In this document: piece by piece, positions 12,741 through 24,400 of the stretch
How the letters are laid out: every line of letters begins with the position of its first letter
How positions within the stretch are numbered: position 1 is the stretch's first letter
Origin: Eurosta solidaginis
Taxonomy: Eukaryota > Arthropoda > Insecta > Diptera > Tephritidae
Assembly (NCBI RefSeq): GCF_040869045.1
Contig: NC_090321.1
Coordinates: forward strand, 32,733,426-32,797,425
Direction: 5' to 3'
DNA length: 64,000 nt
Notes under the pieces: generated by a model
Database searches by the model: none
What the model saw: the letters and a program-made list of their open reading frames with translations, nothing else
Told to the model about the DNA's origin: nothing
Position numbers and translations under genes: made by a program

Positions 12741-14110
12741 ATATGACCCTTACGGGATTACAAATAAGGTGAAGCTAATTATAAAACCATGTTAATAAGG
12801 CAGCAGGCGCATTGGAGCGAATAAAAAGTTACATAGAAACATACAGGTAAAGCTAATAAAAGCGTGCTAATAAAAACAATTGATGGAGGGCAGTTGGAGG
12901 GAGTAGAGGAGAGGACCACTGATCGTTCCTCCAAAATTGTCTAGATCTCGTTCTGTATGTACCAGATACCAAAAACTATTGATTTAGGAGAAAATTTATA
13001 TTGAGTTATAACAATTTATAGATTTTACACCAGAGGTGGAGATAAAGGAAGGGGGGCGGGCGGAGGGTGTCACTGCTTACTTTGTAAGCCCTCGACTTAT
13101 TTGACCCCTTGAGTCTGTGATATTGGTGAAGGCCAGTATACGTAAAGTTATAATGTGTAAAAATTATTGAAAAATAATTTCTCGAAGGGGTCGTGGGACC
13201 CCCACCCCTCTTTCCATGTTCGAAAAAAATTTCGCTAATATACTACTGTCTGTGTCCCAAATTTCATCAAAATCCGTGTAGCCATTCTGGCGTGATTCAG
13301 TCGCAAACACGAAAAAATATAATAATTAAATTATAACTGTTCCTAGGGGGCGGGGACCACGCCCCTTTTCAAAAATATATAGTTAGTAGATCCTTCTAGA
13401 CTATTGGCTATATGTGTGCAAAACTTCATCCAAATCGGTCCAGCCGTTCTTGCGTGATTGAGTCACAAAGACAAACGTCTGGACAAACATCCAAACATCC
13501 AAACATCCAAACATCCAAACATCTTCACATCCAAACTTTGCCATTTATAATATATATTAGATATTAGATACTAGCCTTTACCCGCGGCCCCGTCCGCAAG
13601 GAGAAAATAAAATATATGTGCTATTCACGTTAGCCTGCTTATCAACTTATCTGTTTAAAAATTATTTTTGTCTAATGTATTTTATTTTTGTAATTTAGTA
13701 AAAAAAAGAACAAAGTGAGAAGATAAGCTGAAAGGCACGCTTTCATGAGTAGTACAATAAAGTTTTTTTCGAATTAAAAAAAAATACATTTTGTTTTTAA
13801 ATTAAATTAACTGATATGGGAGGGGTGAAAGAATTACTACTCATAGAACAAAGGAGTGAACCTACAATTAGCTAAAACCAAAGAGAATTTTTTAGATGAA
13901 AATAGTGTTGCTTTTTCGGGTATTTAGTTGGTTAAAATATTACAAAAAGTGTAATTATAGTTATAACAGTTCGTTACACGATTCATTTAAAAAACTCAAA
14001 AATAGAACATACGGAATTTTAATTACGAATAATTAGCAGCAAATCTACGGCCATAAAAGCTCATAATTTAAAAAGGCATGTGTGCTGAACTACCGGTTGC
14101 GAAGAGACCT
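12741..14110. repeat. Linker repeat copy 3
   Basis: Starts ATATGACCCTTACGGG directly after a satellite monomer and follows copies 1 and 2 through the GC-rich modules. The CCAAACAT run (about 13488-13537) is longer here. TATATTAGATATTAGATACTAGCC at the internal junction is longer than in copy 2, and the same trailing half as copy 2 ends in CATGTGTGCTGAACTACCGG. This supports a common ancestral unit of linker plus satellite. Confidence 0.85.
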
Positions 14111-17100
14111 AAAATAATCCCGGAAGGGTCCCAAGATGATACTAAAACTCCCGGACGGATCCCGAAAACCAACCAGAAATGATGCCGGAAGGGACCCCAA
14201 ATGATCCCGAAAAAGTCCCGAAATGACCCCGATGGGATCCCGTACGGATCCTGAAAACCATCAAGAAATGATGGCGAAAGTGTCCCCAAATGATCCCGTA
14301 TTAGTCGGGGAAAAGTCTCGAAATGACCCCGACGGGATCCCGGACGGATCCCGAAAACCAACCAGAAATGATTCCGAAAGGGTCTCCAAATGATACCGTA
14401 TTAGTCGCGAAAAAGTCCCGAAATGACCCGGACGGCTCCCCAAAACCATCTTGAAATGATGCCGGAGGGTACCCCAAATGATCCCGAAAAAGTCCTGAAA
14501 TTACCCCGACGGCATCCCGGACGGATCCCGAAAACCATCCAGAAATGATGGCGAAAGGGTCTCCAAATGATCCCGTATGAGTCCCGAAAGAGTCCCGAAA
14601 TGACCACGACGGGATCCCGGACGGGTCCCCAAAACCATCTTGAAATGATATCTGAAGGTACCCCAAAGGATCCCAAAAAAGTCCCGAAATGACCCCGATG
14701 GGATCCCGGACGGATCCCGAAAACCATCCAGAAATGATGCCAGAAGGGACCCCAAATGATCCCGAAAAATTCCCGAAATGACCCCGATGGGATCCCGGAC
14801 GGATTCCGAAAACCATCCAGAAATGATGGCGAAAGGGTCTCCAAATTATCCCGTATTAGTCCCGAAAAAGTCCCGAAATGACCCCGACGGGATCCCGAAA
14901 GGATCGCGAAAACTATCCAGAAATGAAGCCGGAAAGGTCCCCAAATGATCCCCTAATAGTCCCGAAATTACCCTGCTGGGATCCCGAACGGATCCCGAAA
15001 ACCATCCAGAAATGATGCCGAAAAGCTCCTCAAATGATCCCGTATTAGTCCCGAGAAAGTACAGGAATGTCCCCGAAGGGTTCCCAAAAGAATACCGGAA
15101 ACCATCCAGAAATGATACCGAAAGGCTCCCCAAATGATCCCTTATTAATCCCGAAAAAGTACAGGAATAGCCCCGACGGGATTGCTGACAGATCCGGAAA
15201 ACCATCCCGAAATTATGCCGGAATGGACACCAAATGATCCCGAAAAAGTCCTGAAATGGCCCCGATGGGATCCCGAACGGATCCCGAAAACCATCCAGAA
15301 ATGATGCCGAAAGGCTCCCCAAATGATCCGGTGTTAGTCCCGAAAAAGTGCAGGAATAGCCCCGACGGGATTCCTGACGGATCCGGAAAACCATCCAGAA
15401 ATTATGCCCGAAGGGACACCAAAAGATCCCGAAAAAGTCCCGGAATTACCCCGACGGGATCCCCGACGGATCCCGAAAACCATCCAGAAATGATGCCGGA
15501 AGGGACCCCAAATGATCCCGAAAAGGTCCCGAAATGACCCCGATGGGATCCCGGATGGATCCGGAAAACCATCCAGAAATGATAGCGAAAGGGTCTCCAA
15601 CTGCTCCCGTATTAGTCCCGAAAAAGTCTCGAAATTACCACGACGGGATCCCGAAAGGATCGCGAAAACTATCCAGAAATGAAGCCGGAAAGGTCCCCAA
15701 ATGATCCCCTAATAGTCCCGAAATTACCCTGCTGGGATCCCGAACGGATCCCGAAAACCATCCAGAAATGATGCCGAAAGGCTCCCCAAATGATCCCGTA
15801 TTAGCCCGAAAAAGTACAGGAATGTCCCAGAAGGGTTCCCAAACGGATACCGGAAACCATCCAGAAATTATACAAAAAGGCTCCCCAAATGATCCCGTAT
15901 TAGTCCCGAAAAAGTACAGGAACAGTCCCGACGGTATTCCTGACGGATCCCGAAAACCATCCAGAAATTATGCCGGAATGGACACCAAATGATCCCGAAA
16001 AAATTCCGAAATGGCCCCAATGGGACCCCGAACGGATCCCGAAAACCATCCAGAAATGATACCGAAAGGTTCCCCAAATGATCCCGTATTAGTCCCGAAA
16101 AAGTACAGGAATAGCCCCGACGGGATTCCTGACGGATCCGGAAAACCAATCCAGAAATTATGCCGGAAGGGACCCCAATTGATCCCGAAAAAGTCCCGAA
16201 ATGACCCCTGTGGGATCCCGAACGGATCGCGAAAACCATCCAGAAATGATGCCGAAAGGCTCCCCAAATGATCCCGTATTAGTCCCGAAAAAGGGCAGGA
16301 ATGGCCCCGACGGGTTCCCAAACGGACACCGGAAACCATCCAGAAATGATACCGAAAGGCTCCCAAAATGATCCCGTATTAGTCCCGAAAAATTACAGGA
16401 ATAGCCCCGACGGGATTTCTGACGGATCCGGATAACCATCCAGAAATTATGCCGGAAGGGACACCAAATGATCCCGAAAAAGTCTCGAAATGATCCCGAC
16501 GGGATCCCGGACGGATCCCGAAAACCAACCAGAAATGATGCCGAAAGGGTCTCGAAATGATCCCGTATTAGTCGCGAAAAAGTCCCGAAATGACCCCGAC
16601 GGAATCCCGGACGGATCCCGAAAACCATACAGAAATGATGGCGAAAGGGTCCCCAAATGATCCCGTATTAGTCGGGGAAAAGTCTCGAAATGACACCGAC
16701 GGGATCCCAGAGGGATCCCGAAAACCATCCAGAAATGATGGCGAAATGGTCTCCAAATGATCCCGTGTTAGTCGCGAAAAAGTTCCGAAATGACCCCGAT
16801 GGGATCCCGGACGGATCCCGAAAACCATCCAGAAATGAACTTGGAAGAGACCCCAAATAATCCCGAAAAAGTCCCAAAATGACCCCGATGGGATCCCGGA
16901 CGGATCCCGAAAACCATCCAGAAATGATGGCGAAAGGGTCTCCAAATGATCCCGTATAAGTCCCGAAATGACCCCGATGGGATCCCGAACGGATCCCGAA
17001 AACTATCCAGAAATGATGCCGGAAAGTTCATCAAAGGATCCCCTAATAGTCCCGAAATGACCCTGACGGGATCCCGGACGGATCCCGAAAACCATCCAGA

Positions 17101-17279
17101 AATGATGCCGAAAGGGCACCCAAATGATCCAGTATTAGACGAGAAAAATTCCCGAAATGACCCCGGCGGGATCACGGACGGATCTCGAAAACCACACAGA
17201 AATTATGGCGGAAGATATCCCAAATGATCCCTAAATAGCCCCGAAATGGCCGTGACGGGATCCCGGACGTATCCCGAAG
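14111..17279. repeat. 89-bp satellite, array 4
   Basis: Satellite of mixed subtypes. Diagnostic variants include AAAAAGTACAGGAATAGCCC and GACGGATCCGGAAAACC (about 15030-16460) and TGATGGCGAAAGGGTC (about 14270-14840 and 16630-16940). A block beginning GATCCCGAAAGGATCGCG at 14891 recurs at 15647, 756 bp away (about 8.5 monomers), so this array has its own longer-range period. The right edge breaks into linker sequence in mid-monomer near 17279. Confidence 0.96.
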
Positions 17280-17800
17280 TAGGGTGTCACTGCTTACTTT
17301 GTAAGCCCTCGACTTATTTGACCCCTTGAGTCTGTGATATTGGTGAAGGCCAGTATAAGTAAATTTATAATGTGTAAAAATTATTAAAAAGTAATTGCTC
17401 GAAGGGGTCGTGGGACCCCCACCCCTCTTTCCATGTTTGAAAAAAATTTCGCTAGTAGACTACTGTCTGTGTCCAAAATTTCATCAAAATCCGTGTAGCC
17501 ATTCTGGCGTGATTCAGTCGCAAAGACGAAAAAATATAATAATTAAATTATAACTGTTCCAAGGGGGGCGGCGACCACACCCCTTTTGAAAAATATATAG
17601 CTAGTAGATCCTTCTAGACTATTGGCTATATGTGTGCAAAATTTCATCCAAATCGGTCCAGCCGTTCTTGCGTGATTGAGTCACAAAGGCAAACGTCTGG
17701 ACAAACATCCAAACATCCAAACATCCAAACATCCAAACATCTAAACATCCATACATCCAAACTTTGCCATTTATAATATATATTAGATTAGATTATATAG
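17280..17800. repeat. Linker repeat copy 4 (5' truncated)
   Basis: Joins the linker family at AGGGTGTCACTGCTTACTTT, so its first ~450 bp is missing. It continues through both GC-rich modules to an expanded CCAAACAT run (17707-17762) and TTTATAATATATATTAGATT. It ends there without the CCCGCGG half seen in copies 1-3, which suggests that the AT-rich TATAATATA text is a natural end of one element. Confidence 0.8.
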
Positions 17801-18057
17801 TTCCTTGAAAATTGGTTTTACTAATGTGGCAATAACATTTGGTAAATTTGATTATGGTGGAAATATACGAGGTAAATTTACTCTTTGACGTAGGCAGCCA
17901 ACTTAACTGTTTCACTTTAGCTGTCGTGATGTCATTTCATGCGACCACAGTGAATATGGAAACAAGGAAAGGGTGTTTGATGTGGTTGTTCACAATTATA
18001 ATTGAAAAGGTGATTGGAGACCCATTACACTCGGAACATATTCACATTACATACAGG
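17801..18057. other. Unassigned sequence right of the satellite block
   Basis: Transition from the satellite domain to low-copy-looking DNA. A 97-codon plus-strand frame (17839-18132) crosses it, but its composition is unremarkable and it overlaps the more protein-like minus frame, so I do not call it a gene. Confidence 0.4.
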
Positions 18058-18273
18058 TCAAAGGGATGCCAGATTGCCGCTTATCTTCTTGGAATATCTA
18101 CTTTCCTCAATTACGACTTCCGGGTATTTTAAATTGAGAACGGTGTTCGCCACGTATTTAACGGCATTTGAATTAGCCAAATCTTCGTGGATGACCCTGA
18201 GGGCCTTTTTATGCTCTTCTTGAGTGCCGAATTTCTTAGTAGTACTTTTTATGTTCCTGGGAGGCGTGTTTTT
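18058..18273 (-). pseudogene. Unrecognised coding-like frame, minus strand (71 codons, no start)
   Basis: Reading the minus strand from 18273 to the TGA at 18058-18060 gives 71 stop-free codons with protein-like composition. It has many Lys and Glu, no Cys or Trp, and segments such as KKFGTQEEHKKALRVIHEDL and YPEVVIEESRYSKK. There is no ATG at its head and a TGA lies immediately upstream, so it could be one exon, a retrocopy fragment or part of a transposon protein. I do not recognise the family. The LINE remnant that begins about 170 bp to the right is on the opposite strand and does not explain it. Chance openness over this length is possible, so confidence is low. Confidence 0.3.
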
Positions 18274-18445
18274 TCAGTGACATGTTTATTAGAATGCCCA
18301 GGTTTCAGAGTATTTAACAGATATTTTTTGTTAAAAAAAATAGTTTGTCTCCTAGGTTGTTATCGAACGTAACACCCATTAATTTTGGTTAGCGGACAGT
18401 TGGTACCACAGTGCCTTTGACGTTAATAGTCAAAACTGCCGACAC

Positions 18446-19130
18446 TTGCCACGTCTACGTATATACAAAATCGCCGAAGAGCTGGTGGATGATAGCTTCA
18501 AGTATGGAAGACGGAAAAACTGGAAATACTTGTTACCGTTAGCATTAGAAAAGCTTCGCTCAGCTCGCACCATATATCTTTTCTGGGTTCCTGGTCATAA
18601 AGGAATAGAATATAACGAAAAAGCCGTCAACGGTTAACATCCCAATTCATTTGAAAAGGCGTTTACAGAAGCGTAGGACTGCAAAATTTCTATAATCATG
18701 TACAAATCCTACGATACTATACTCACAAAGTAGCTCATATCTCTGAAGACAAAAGACTTAGGCGCACGATGGGCATATTAACTAGCGTCACGTGGTTAAA
18801 AGTTAGGCCACGTCAGTATCAACAGATGTAGGATATGGAAGCTGCAGGAAGAAACGGTTGAGCACGTTCTGTGTTCATGTCCTGCGCTCGCCACCTCACG
18901 GCTCCAGCTATTAGGGGCGGCAAAGTTGCCAGGTCTCAAGGCATCAATTAAAATAAGTCCCATAAAACTTCAAGTATTTGCCAAGAGGGCGGATTTATTC
19001 TATAACATAAGCCTTGACATCTGATTGCGGCTCTTCCGATTGCTCGTCAAACTAATTCTGGCAACACTATGGACACATTCAGTCCATATGAGGTCTTAAT
19101 GACCGGCCAGTTCAACCCAACCTAACATTT
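18446..19130 (+). pseudogene. LINE remnant: RNase H and C-terminal zinc-knuckle region
   Basis: The first frame (18446-18637) contains TIYLFWVPGHKGIEYNEKAV, which fits the C-terminal end of the RNase H domain of I/Jockey/R1-like non-LTR retrotransposons (usual form WVPGHxGIxGNExAD). The second open stretch (18827-19024) contains EETVEHVLCSCPAL and continues to FAKRADLFYNISLDI, the Cys/His motif region that ends such ORF2 proteins; the second Cys of the first pair is replaced (CRIW). Stops and frame changes lie between them, so it is dead. The 3' tail ends in GACCGGCCAGTTCAACC followed by CAACCTAAC. A shorter copy of the same 3' end lies at 38560-38845 and a minus-strand fragment near 28320. 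Confidence 0.75.
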
Positions 19131-20630
19131 CACTAACACAACTTTAATGATATGAGGTTTATTTACTCAAATCAGATATCTTTTGTTTACTCTTTTAATC
19201 ACTATTTATTCGAAACTCACTAAAACCGCTACAAAAATTAATTTATTAAGGCATAATTAATTTGACCGCAAATCGTAATTGAATTATACTTATGTTGCCG
19301 AATTTGAACAATTCCCCATAAGGAATATTTGTGTCAATGTCCCAGTTATACCAAATTGATGCAAAAATTCACAATTTGGGATGCATTTCATCCAACTAAA
19401 AGCCAACAACCGACGTCTTTCAGGTTAGATGCATGAAAGAAAAACGAGAGAAAACATTTGTTTTTTATATTTTTTCGCATTTAAAAAAAAAATGTTTAAT
19501 ATCTAAAAAACAACTTCCTGTAAACATTCGGAGTCGAAAAGAAGCCAGAAAGGAGTTCTAATTCGTAAAGTTTACTCTCATAATGAGCTCATTTATGATT
19601 CCCGAATGATTGTATTTCTCTTGTTGCGATGGTCGACCGACATGAGCTGAATTTTATATATTAATGAGCCCAAATAAGAGTCCGATATGACTCCTAATAG
19701 GTTCGTAAATCACCCATAATTTGCTTCTAATTTGACTCTTTTCGGAGTCATTTATGTGCTTCATATAAGGGAATAGATTGGCCTGATCAAGGCGGATTTT
19801 GTATGCATGGAATTAAAGAAAGCACTTGATTGAAAAACATGAATTTTGGAGGAAGCGCATAAACGTAGGGCATAGCGATGCCAGCTCTAATTAAAAAAGA
19901 CAGGCTCGAAAGACCAACCAGAGCGTACCACGGAGACAGTTTTGCTCGAAATACTTACATTAGTATAGTACTATGCCTCCACGCCGATTTAAAGCGGGAA
20001 CAGCAAGACACATTATAAGCTATAATTTTATTAAAATTTTATATGAAGAAAATGTTTCCAAAATAAAATATGAATATTTGTTTCACGGTTGCTTTGTTTG
20101 CTGAACACTCTTGGCATAGCTCACAAATTTCATTCAATTGGAGTCACAAAAGACTCATATATAATCATGTTTCTGAGGCTAACGTTTTTACATATTTCTG
20201 ACTCATATCGGAATTCTAAATTTTGAGCGCTGTGAGAATATTTGAGTGTGTGCAAAAAGGCAAGAAACGACAAAATTTTTTTTTCGATTTAGCATGGGGA
20301 ACCATACAAAGTGGCATAGTGACATACCTAAAACATATATAAAAGTTCCATGTACTTTGTTTTTGTAAATTCGATGGACTAATATCAAAATCATACTGCA
20401 CCGGAAGTTGATGTATCAAATCAAATTAAAAAAACTAAAAATCCGCCAAGTATTTAACAATTTTTTTTTTAACAAATAAGTTTTTGATTTAGAAATATTT
20501 TGGTTTGATCATTTAAATTTCTCTGGTACAGGGGATGTTATGGTAACTAGAAGTGAGTTAATTTTCGGAGTCCCATAATCAATTATGAGTTAACTTTTTT
20601 AATAAATTAATTTTTTTCTGCAGGCAAATT
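19131..20630. other. Unassigned AT-rich sequence
   Basis: No convincing ORF or RNA gene. Around 19640-19760 and 20130-20215 there are loosely related inverted pieces (GAGTCCGATATGACTCC against CTGACTCATATCGGAATTC) that might be ends of an old inverted-repeat element. The match is too weak to define one. Confidence 0.3.
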
Positions 20631-20635
20631 ATTAA

Positions 20636-20860
20636 GAATAATAAATTAGTAACAAAGCGATAACTTTTCGAAAAGAAGTCGATAAATTTTTGATTACAAA
20701 TCGATACTTTTAATTTTATATAGCAAATTTATAATACTTCAAGAAAAAGTCAATAATTCGTCCATACCTCGTCGATAACAAACTGAAAACTCGTCCCTTA
20801 TAAATGGATAACACGCCCTAATCCGTCGGTAACTCTATCGATAAGAATTTGTTAAACTAT
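20636..20860. repeat. Degenerate 11-bp-phased array, CGATAA type (copy 1)
   Basis: Successive 11-base steps read CGATAACTTTT, CGAAAAGAAGT, CGATAAATTTT, TGATTACAAAT, CGATACTTTTA, and later CTCGTCGATAA, CAAACTGAAAA. The phase is kept although the units are strongly diverged. The same consensus (about CGATAACAAAT) recurs at 52313-52555 and, as the reverse complement, at 43675-44050. Confidence 0.6.
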
Positions 20861-21047
20861 TCAAAAAAAATTTATTTCATGCCGTCCGTTTTCGATTTTG
20901 ACTACGGTTTACACATTGGCTTTGACTTCTAATCTTTTCTTACCTCTCTCCTAATTTTTTTTTCGTTTACTTTTCGTCTCTTCTCTTTTCGTTTTCTTTC
21001 TTTCTTGCCTTGGCTTCTATACCAGGGACCGCATATAGCTGCAACCC

Positions 21048-21313
21048 CATATACCTTCGAGAAAATTTGGATACCTCTTCTCTTCCAGTTTGCATCGACC
21101 ATTATTCCCGACACTGAACAGCATCAGCAAAAATGAGTTTAAGCTTTGCATAGCAATAAAACACTCGTTGTATTTGCCAAACCACTGTGGGTTGGCGAGT
21201 TTCAACTGAAAAAACCTTTTCTAAGGATTTTGACATTGCTTTTCCTGGGCTTTAACCTGAGACCTTCGGTATGGTAGACGAGTACAGTACCCCGACACAA
21301 CGATGGCTGTCTT
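21048..21313 (-). mobile_element. Diverged tRNA-derived SINE
   Basis: An old copy of the SINE that is complete at 29359-29725. The minus-strand head is recognisable from the complement of CTGGGCTTTAACCTGAGACC (B-box region) and GGTATGGTAGACGAGTAC (A-box region). The body retains the CTTCTCTTCCAGTTTGCATC text near the 3' end. It is about 265 bp with many substitutions. Confidence 0.65.
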
Positions 21314-21474
21314 CCATAATTATAGACGTCGTTATGATCACTCACTTCATTGTCGACATTATTATTATAACGCTCTTTTCCTTCCGCTGCATCTTCTCTT
21401 TCATCTAAGAAATTAATATTGAGCTTTCCTTTTATATATCATCGATTGGTTTCTCTGTCTTTTTTAGTTTATAC

Positions 21475-22165
21475 AAGCAGGGTGCCCGACGTTGCCCGCG
21501 TTGGGCACATTCTAATCTAAATAAGAAGGTGTATTTTAACGCAATCCTTCCCGTTACTTAAAGTAAAGTAATCAGTATATAAGATCTTATTGATATTCTG
21601 CAAAATGTATCTCCCAATTTTTGTCATTCTTACCCTTTATAATTTTCTTATCTCTCCCTCTTTTTTTTTTACACCCTCTACCTTTCTCCTTCTTTTTTCT
21701 TAGATCCCTCATTCCTCTAATTTATCATTCTTTGCTTTATTTGTCAAATTTTATTTTGTCACACACAATTCATACTCAACATCTCATAACTTAACCAAAA
21801 TATTTTAGCTGCACAATTTTTGTCTACCATCTCTATAGGCAGCTATTTTCACAATGGAATGCTTAAATTTAATAAAAACGTTTAATTACTCAGTGCAATG
21901 GCTTTAATGTTTTGTGAATTCAATGCTATGACCAAAGAAAAGTATGAGTAACTTTTGCTGACATACAAAATTTGTCGCACCACCCAGTGGCGCACGTTAA
22001 AGTGAAGACAAAATTTTCATTTAAAATTCTTAGTTCTGAAATATGAAAAACCATCGTCTGGATCGAGGGAACATATAGCCAAAATTTGGTGATGATTGAA
22101 GTGCGGGAACAAATAGGGAGACATAGGGAACACACACATACACAGAATTTAATTTTTATCTATAG
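21475..22165. repeat. Possible interspersed repeat of the linker type
   Basis: Starts near GCAGGGTGCCCGACGTTGCC with CCGCGTTGGGCAC. It ends near GAACACACACATACACAG followed by AATTTAATTTTTATCTATAG, preceded by AAAATTTGGTGATGATTGAA. This boundary architecture (GC-rich start, phrase of the AAATTTxxTxAxxAT type, short satellite tract, AT-rich end) resembles the linker repeats at 1599-2550. The family is unknown and the internal sequence is not coding. Confidence 0.4.
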
Positions 22166-24030
22166 AGATTAACTGATTTGCTGTCCGATTTAGCTCAGAT
22201 CAATTCTACCCGTACATTCTTTCCACATAACTCTAGAATTTAGTTGCTACATTTACATCTACAATTACGTTCAGAATTTCTGCATATATTGAGCTAAGGG
22301 CTTCATTCTGTATTGCGAACAATAGCTCAGACAACCGATTAGCCTCCAAACGATTTCGTCTAGCAAAGGTATTATCGCTCATTACGTTTCTAACTTTATG
22401 TCAAACAGGAAGGCAGCAGCAAGCGTCAAACGATATGTTGCCATCGTTTAACAAATACACCAGCGATTCGTCTCTGCTCCGAAGCGAACATTAGTTTCGT
22501 AATAGAAAATGAGGCTCTAAAATGTGTACACATCAAAAATCAAAATTGCTGCATTCTTAATTTCCGTCACATACTTTCAGGCTGTGTATTTTCAAGAGCA
22601 GGGCAAGGCACTTGATAAAAAACAATTTTCAATTTTTATTAATATACTTAAATGTTTTGGTCCATTGTTCTTAGCTAGACTTATATCCGATTAAGTAGTT
22701 TACATTTGTGTATGTGCCTATCAACATCCTGGAAAATGTGCTTCATAATTTATAACATACTTTTCGGCTTCCTACTGGTTGGTAAATGGTTCAGTACCGT
22801 GCTCGGCTATTATTCATTTAGATAAGACATATCAGCACTGGTTTGCCGAAGAGATAAAACTATATTTCTTTCAGATTACTGTAGATATAGTTTTAATACA
22901 TTTTTATATTTTGCGGAAATTCAAAAAATAAAAACGTCATTTCAAATGGATAGACATTCCATTTTTTCATTTTACTACCCCAAATTTTCTACAAAAAATT
23001 TCTTTAGGGTATAATTTGCTTTAAAATCAAAAACAACATAAATCATATTGAAGTTATTGAGATTTATATTAATTAGAATTTTTATCAGCAGTTGGCAATC
23101 CCATCCGAATTAATATAAGTTGTGGAAGAGCAACTAATTTAGTTGACAAATACGAAACTGATTTGCATATATTTCCACTTCCATAAATATTTATATCATT
23201 CAAGCACCAAAATGTCACAATTTAGGCAAAATTATTGATTTTTACTCACGATGTGCTTTATCCGCGTGGGAATATTTTAATGCTTTGTATAAGTGACCTA
23301 ATAAATGGACAACTTTATAGTTGAATAAATCACATAAATTGAACTGCAAATAAAACTGCAAAATTTATAGTAAAATTGGTGTTTCAATTGCAATTTAGAG
23401 AGTTATGTGAATAATTTATTATTTTCACATATAATTACTCACACATGTAATAATGGGAGGGTAATTAGGAATAGTAGACTTAATGATAGTAGAAAGTTTC
23501 TCCAGCGATATAAATTGTATCATTAAAGGAAAAATTCAGTGAGTGTACATAAACCAAATCAGGACAAGAAAAAGATAGTTGGGAGAAATAAAAGCAATTA
23601 AATTAAATGTAAGGAGATGAATGGACAAGAAAACGAAAACGAATAGTAGAAGGAAAAGGAAAAGGGTAAAGTGTTAAATTCGGGAGAAAAAAGTAAGGAG
23701 AGCATAAGAGAGAACAGCAGATGTATAATACAGAGACTATCAGAGTGTATGACTCACTTATTCTTTTAATATTTACGATACATGAGCTCTATGGCGTCAC
23801 ACACTAGTAGGCGAGGTAACCGTCTTCTCGTTTGTTTAAAAATATGTACCTCACGCTGGCCGTATCCTATCTGCCCTTTACCATACTTTTCATGCCAGGG
23901 ATCTGTTCGCCTATTGCATCTTCTACACTTTCTAGTTGTTGAGCGAACTAATCGCACTTAGTATAGCTTAAGTGGTCCATATTTCACCGGTATAGACAGT
24001 TCAGGTTTTTCAACTTTCCCGTTCTGTGAA
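22166..24030. other. Unassigned AT-rich sequence
   Basis: I see no ORF with protein-like character, no tRNA or rRNA, and no clear repeat. A purine-rich stretch near 23560-23730 is only compositional. Confidence 0.4.
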
Positions 24031-24032
24031 GA

Positions 24033-24284
24033 TAACTTACTTACTTAATTGGCGCTTAACCCTTTAAATGCTTAAGGCCTTCCAACAAGGCGCGCCAGTT
24101 GCTTCTCCGTTGGGCTTATTGGCGCCAATTCGTCATACCAAGGGAGTTTTAATCGTTTTTAATCGTCCTTCCGGCGGAGTGGGGCCGATCTCTACCTCTG
24201 CTTCAATAGACGAATTCCGATAAGCATACTTTTCTGACCGGAGCATGGTCTTCCATTCGCACAGCATGACTTAGCCCGCGTAGG
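24033..24284 (-). mobile_element. RTE-clade LINE, 5'-truncated 3' end
   Basis: The minus-strand 3' terminus appears as ACTTACTTACTTAATTGGCG at the left, then the diverged C-terminal coding sequence corresponding to 58221-58020 (features such as TTGGCGCCAATTCGTCATAC and CGGAGTGGGGCCGATC). Only about 250 bp is present. It directly abuts a SINE fragment on the right at about 24284. Confidence 0.85.
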
Positions 24285-24400
24285 TCTTGGGTTCGACTTC
24301 CAGACAAGATAAAATGAGAACTTTAGTGTATTTCTGCCACCGAAAGCTTTTCTGTTATAATTCATCTGCCTTTCAGATGCCTTTTGCCTTAATGAGCTGA
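24285..24400 (+). mobile_element. SINE fragment (plus strand)
   Basis: Begins GGTCTTGGGTTCGACTTCC, a good B box (GGTTCRANNCC), and continues with GTATTTCTGCCACCGAAAGC and TCATCTGCCTTTCAGATGCC. These match the SINE body (GTATTTCTGCCATGAAAAGC; TCATCTGCCTTGCAGATGCC in the sense strand of 29359-29725). The A-box part is missing and replaced by the LINE fragment. Confidence 0.7.

Noticed and set aside
1..17279. CRISPR-like array of direct repeats
   Set aside because: Units are contiguous 89-bp monomers without unique spacers, in a eukaryotic transposon-rich context.
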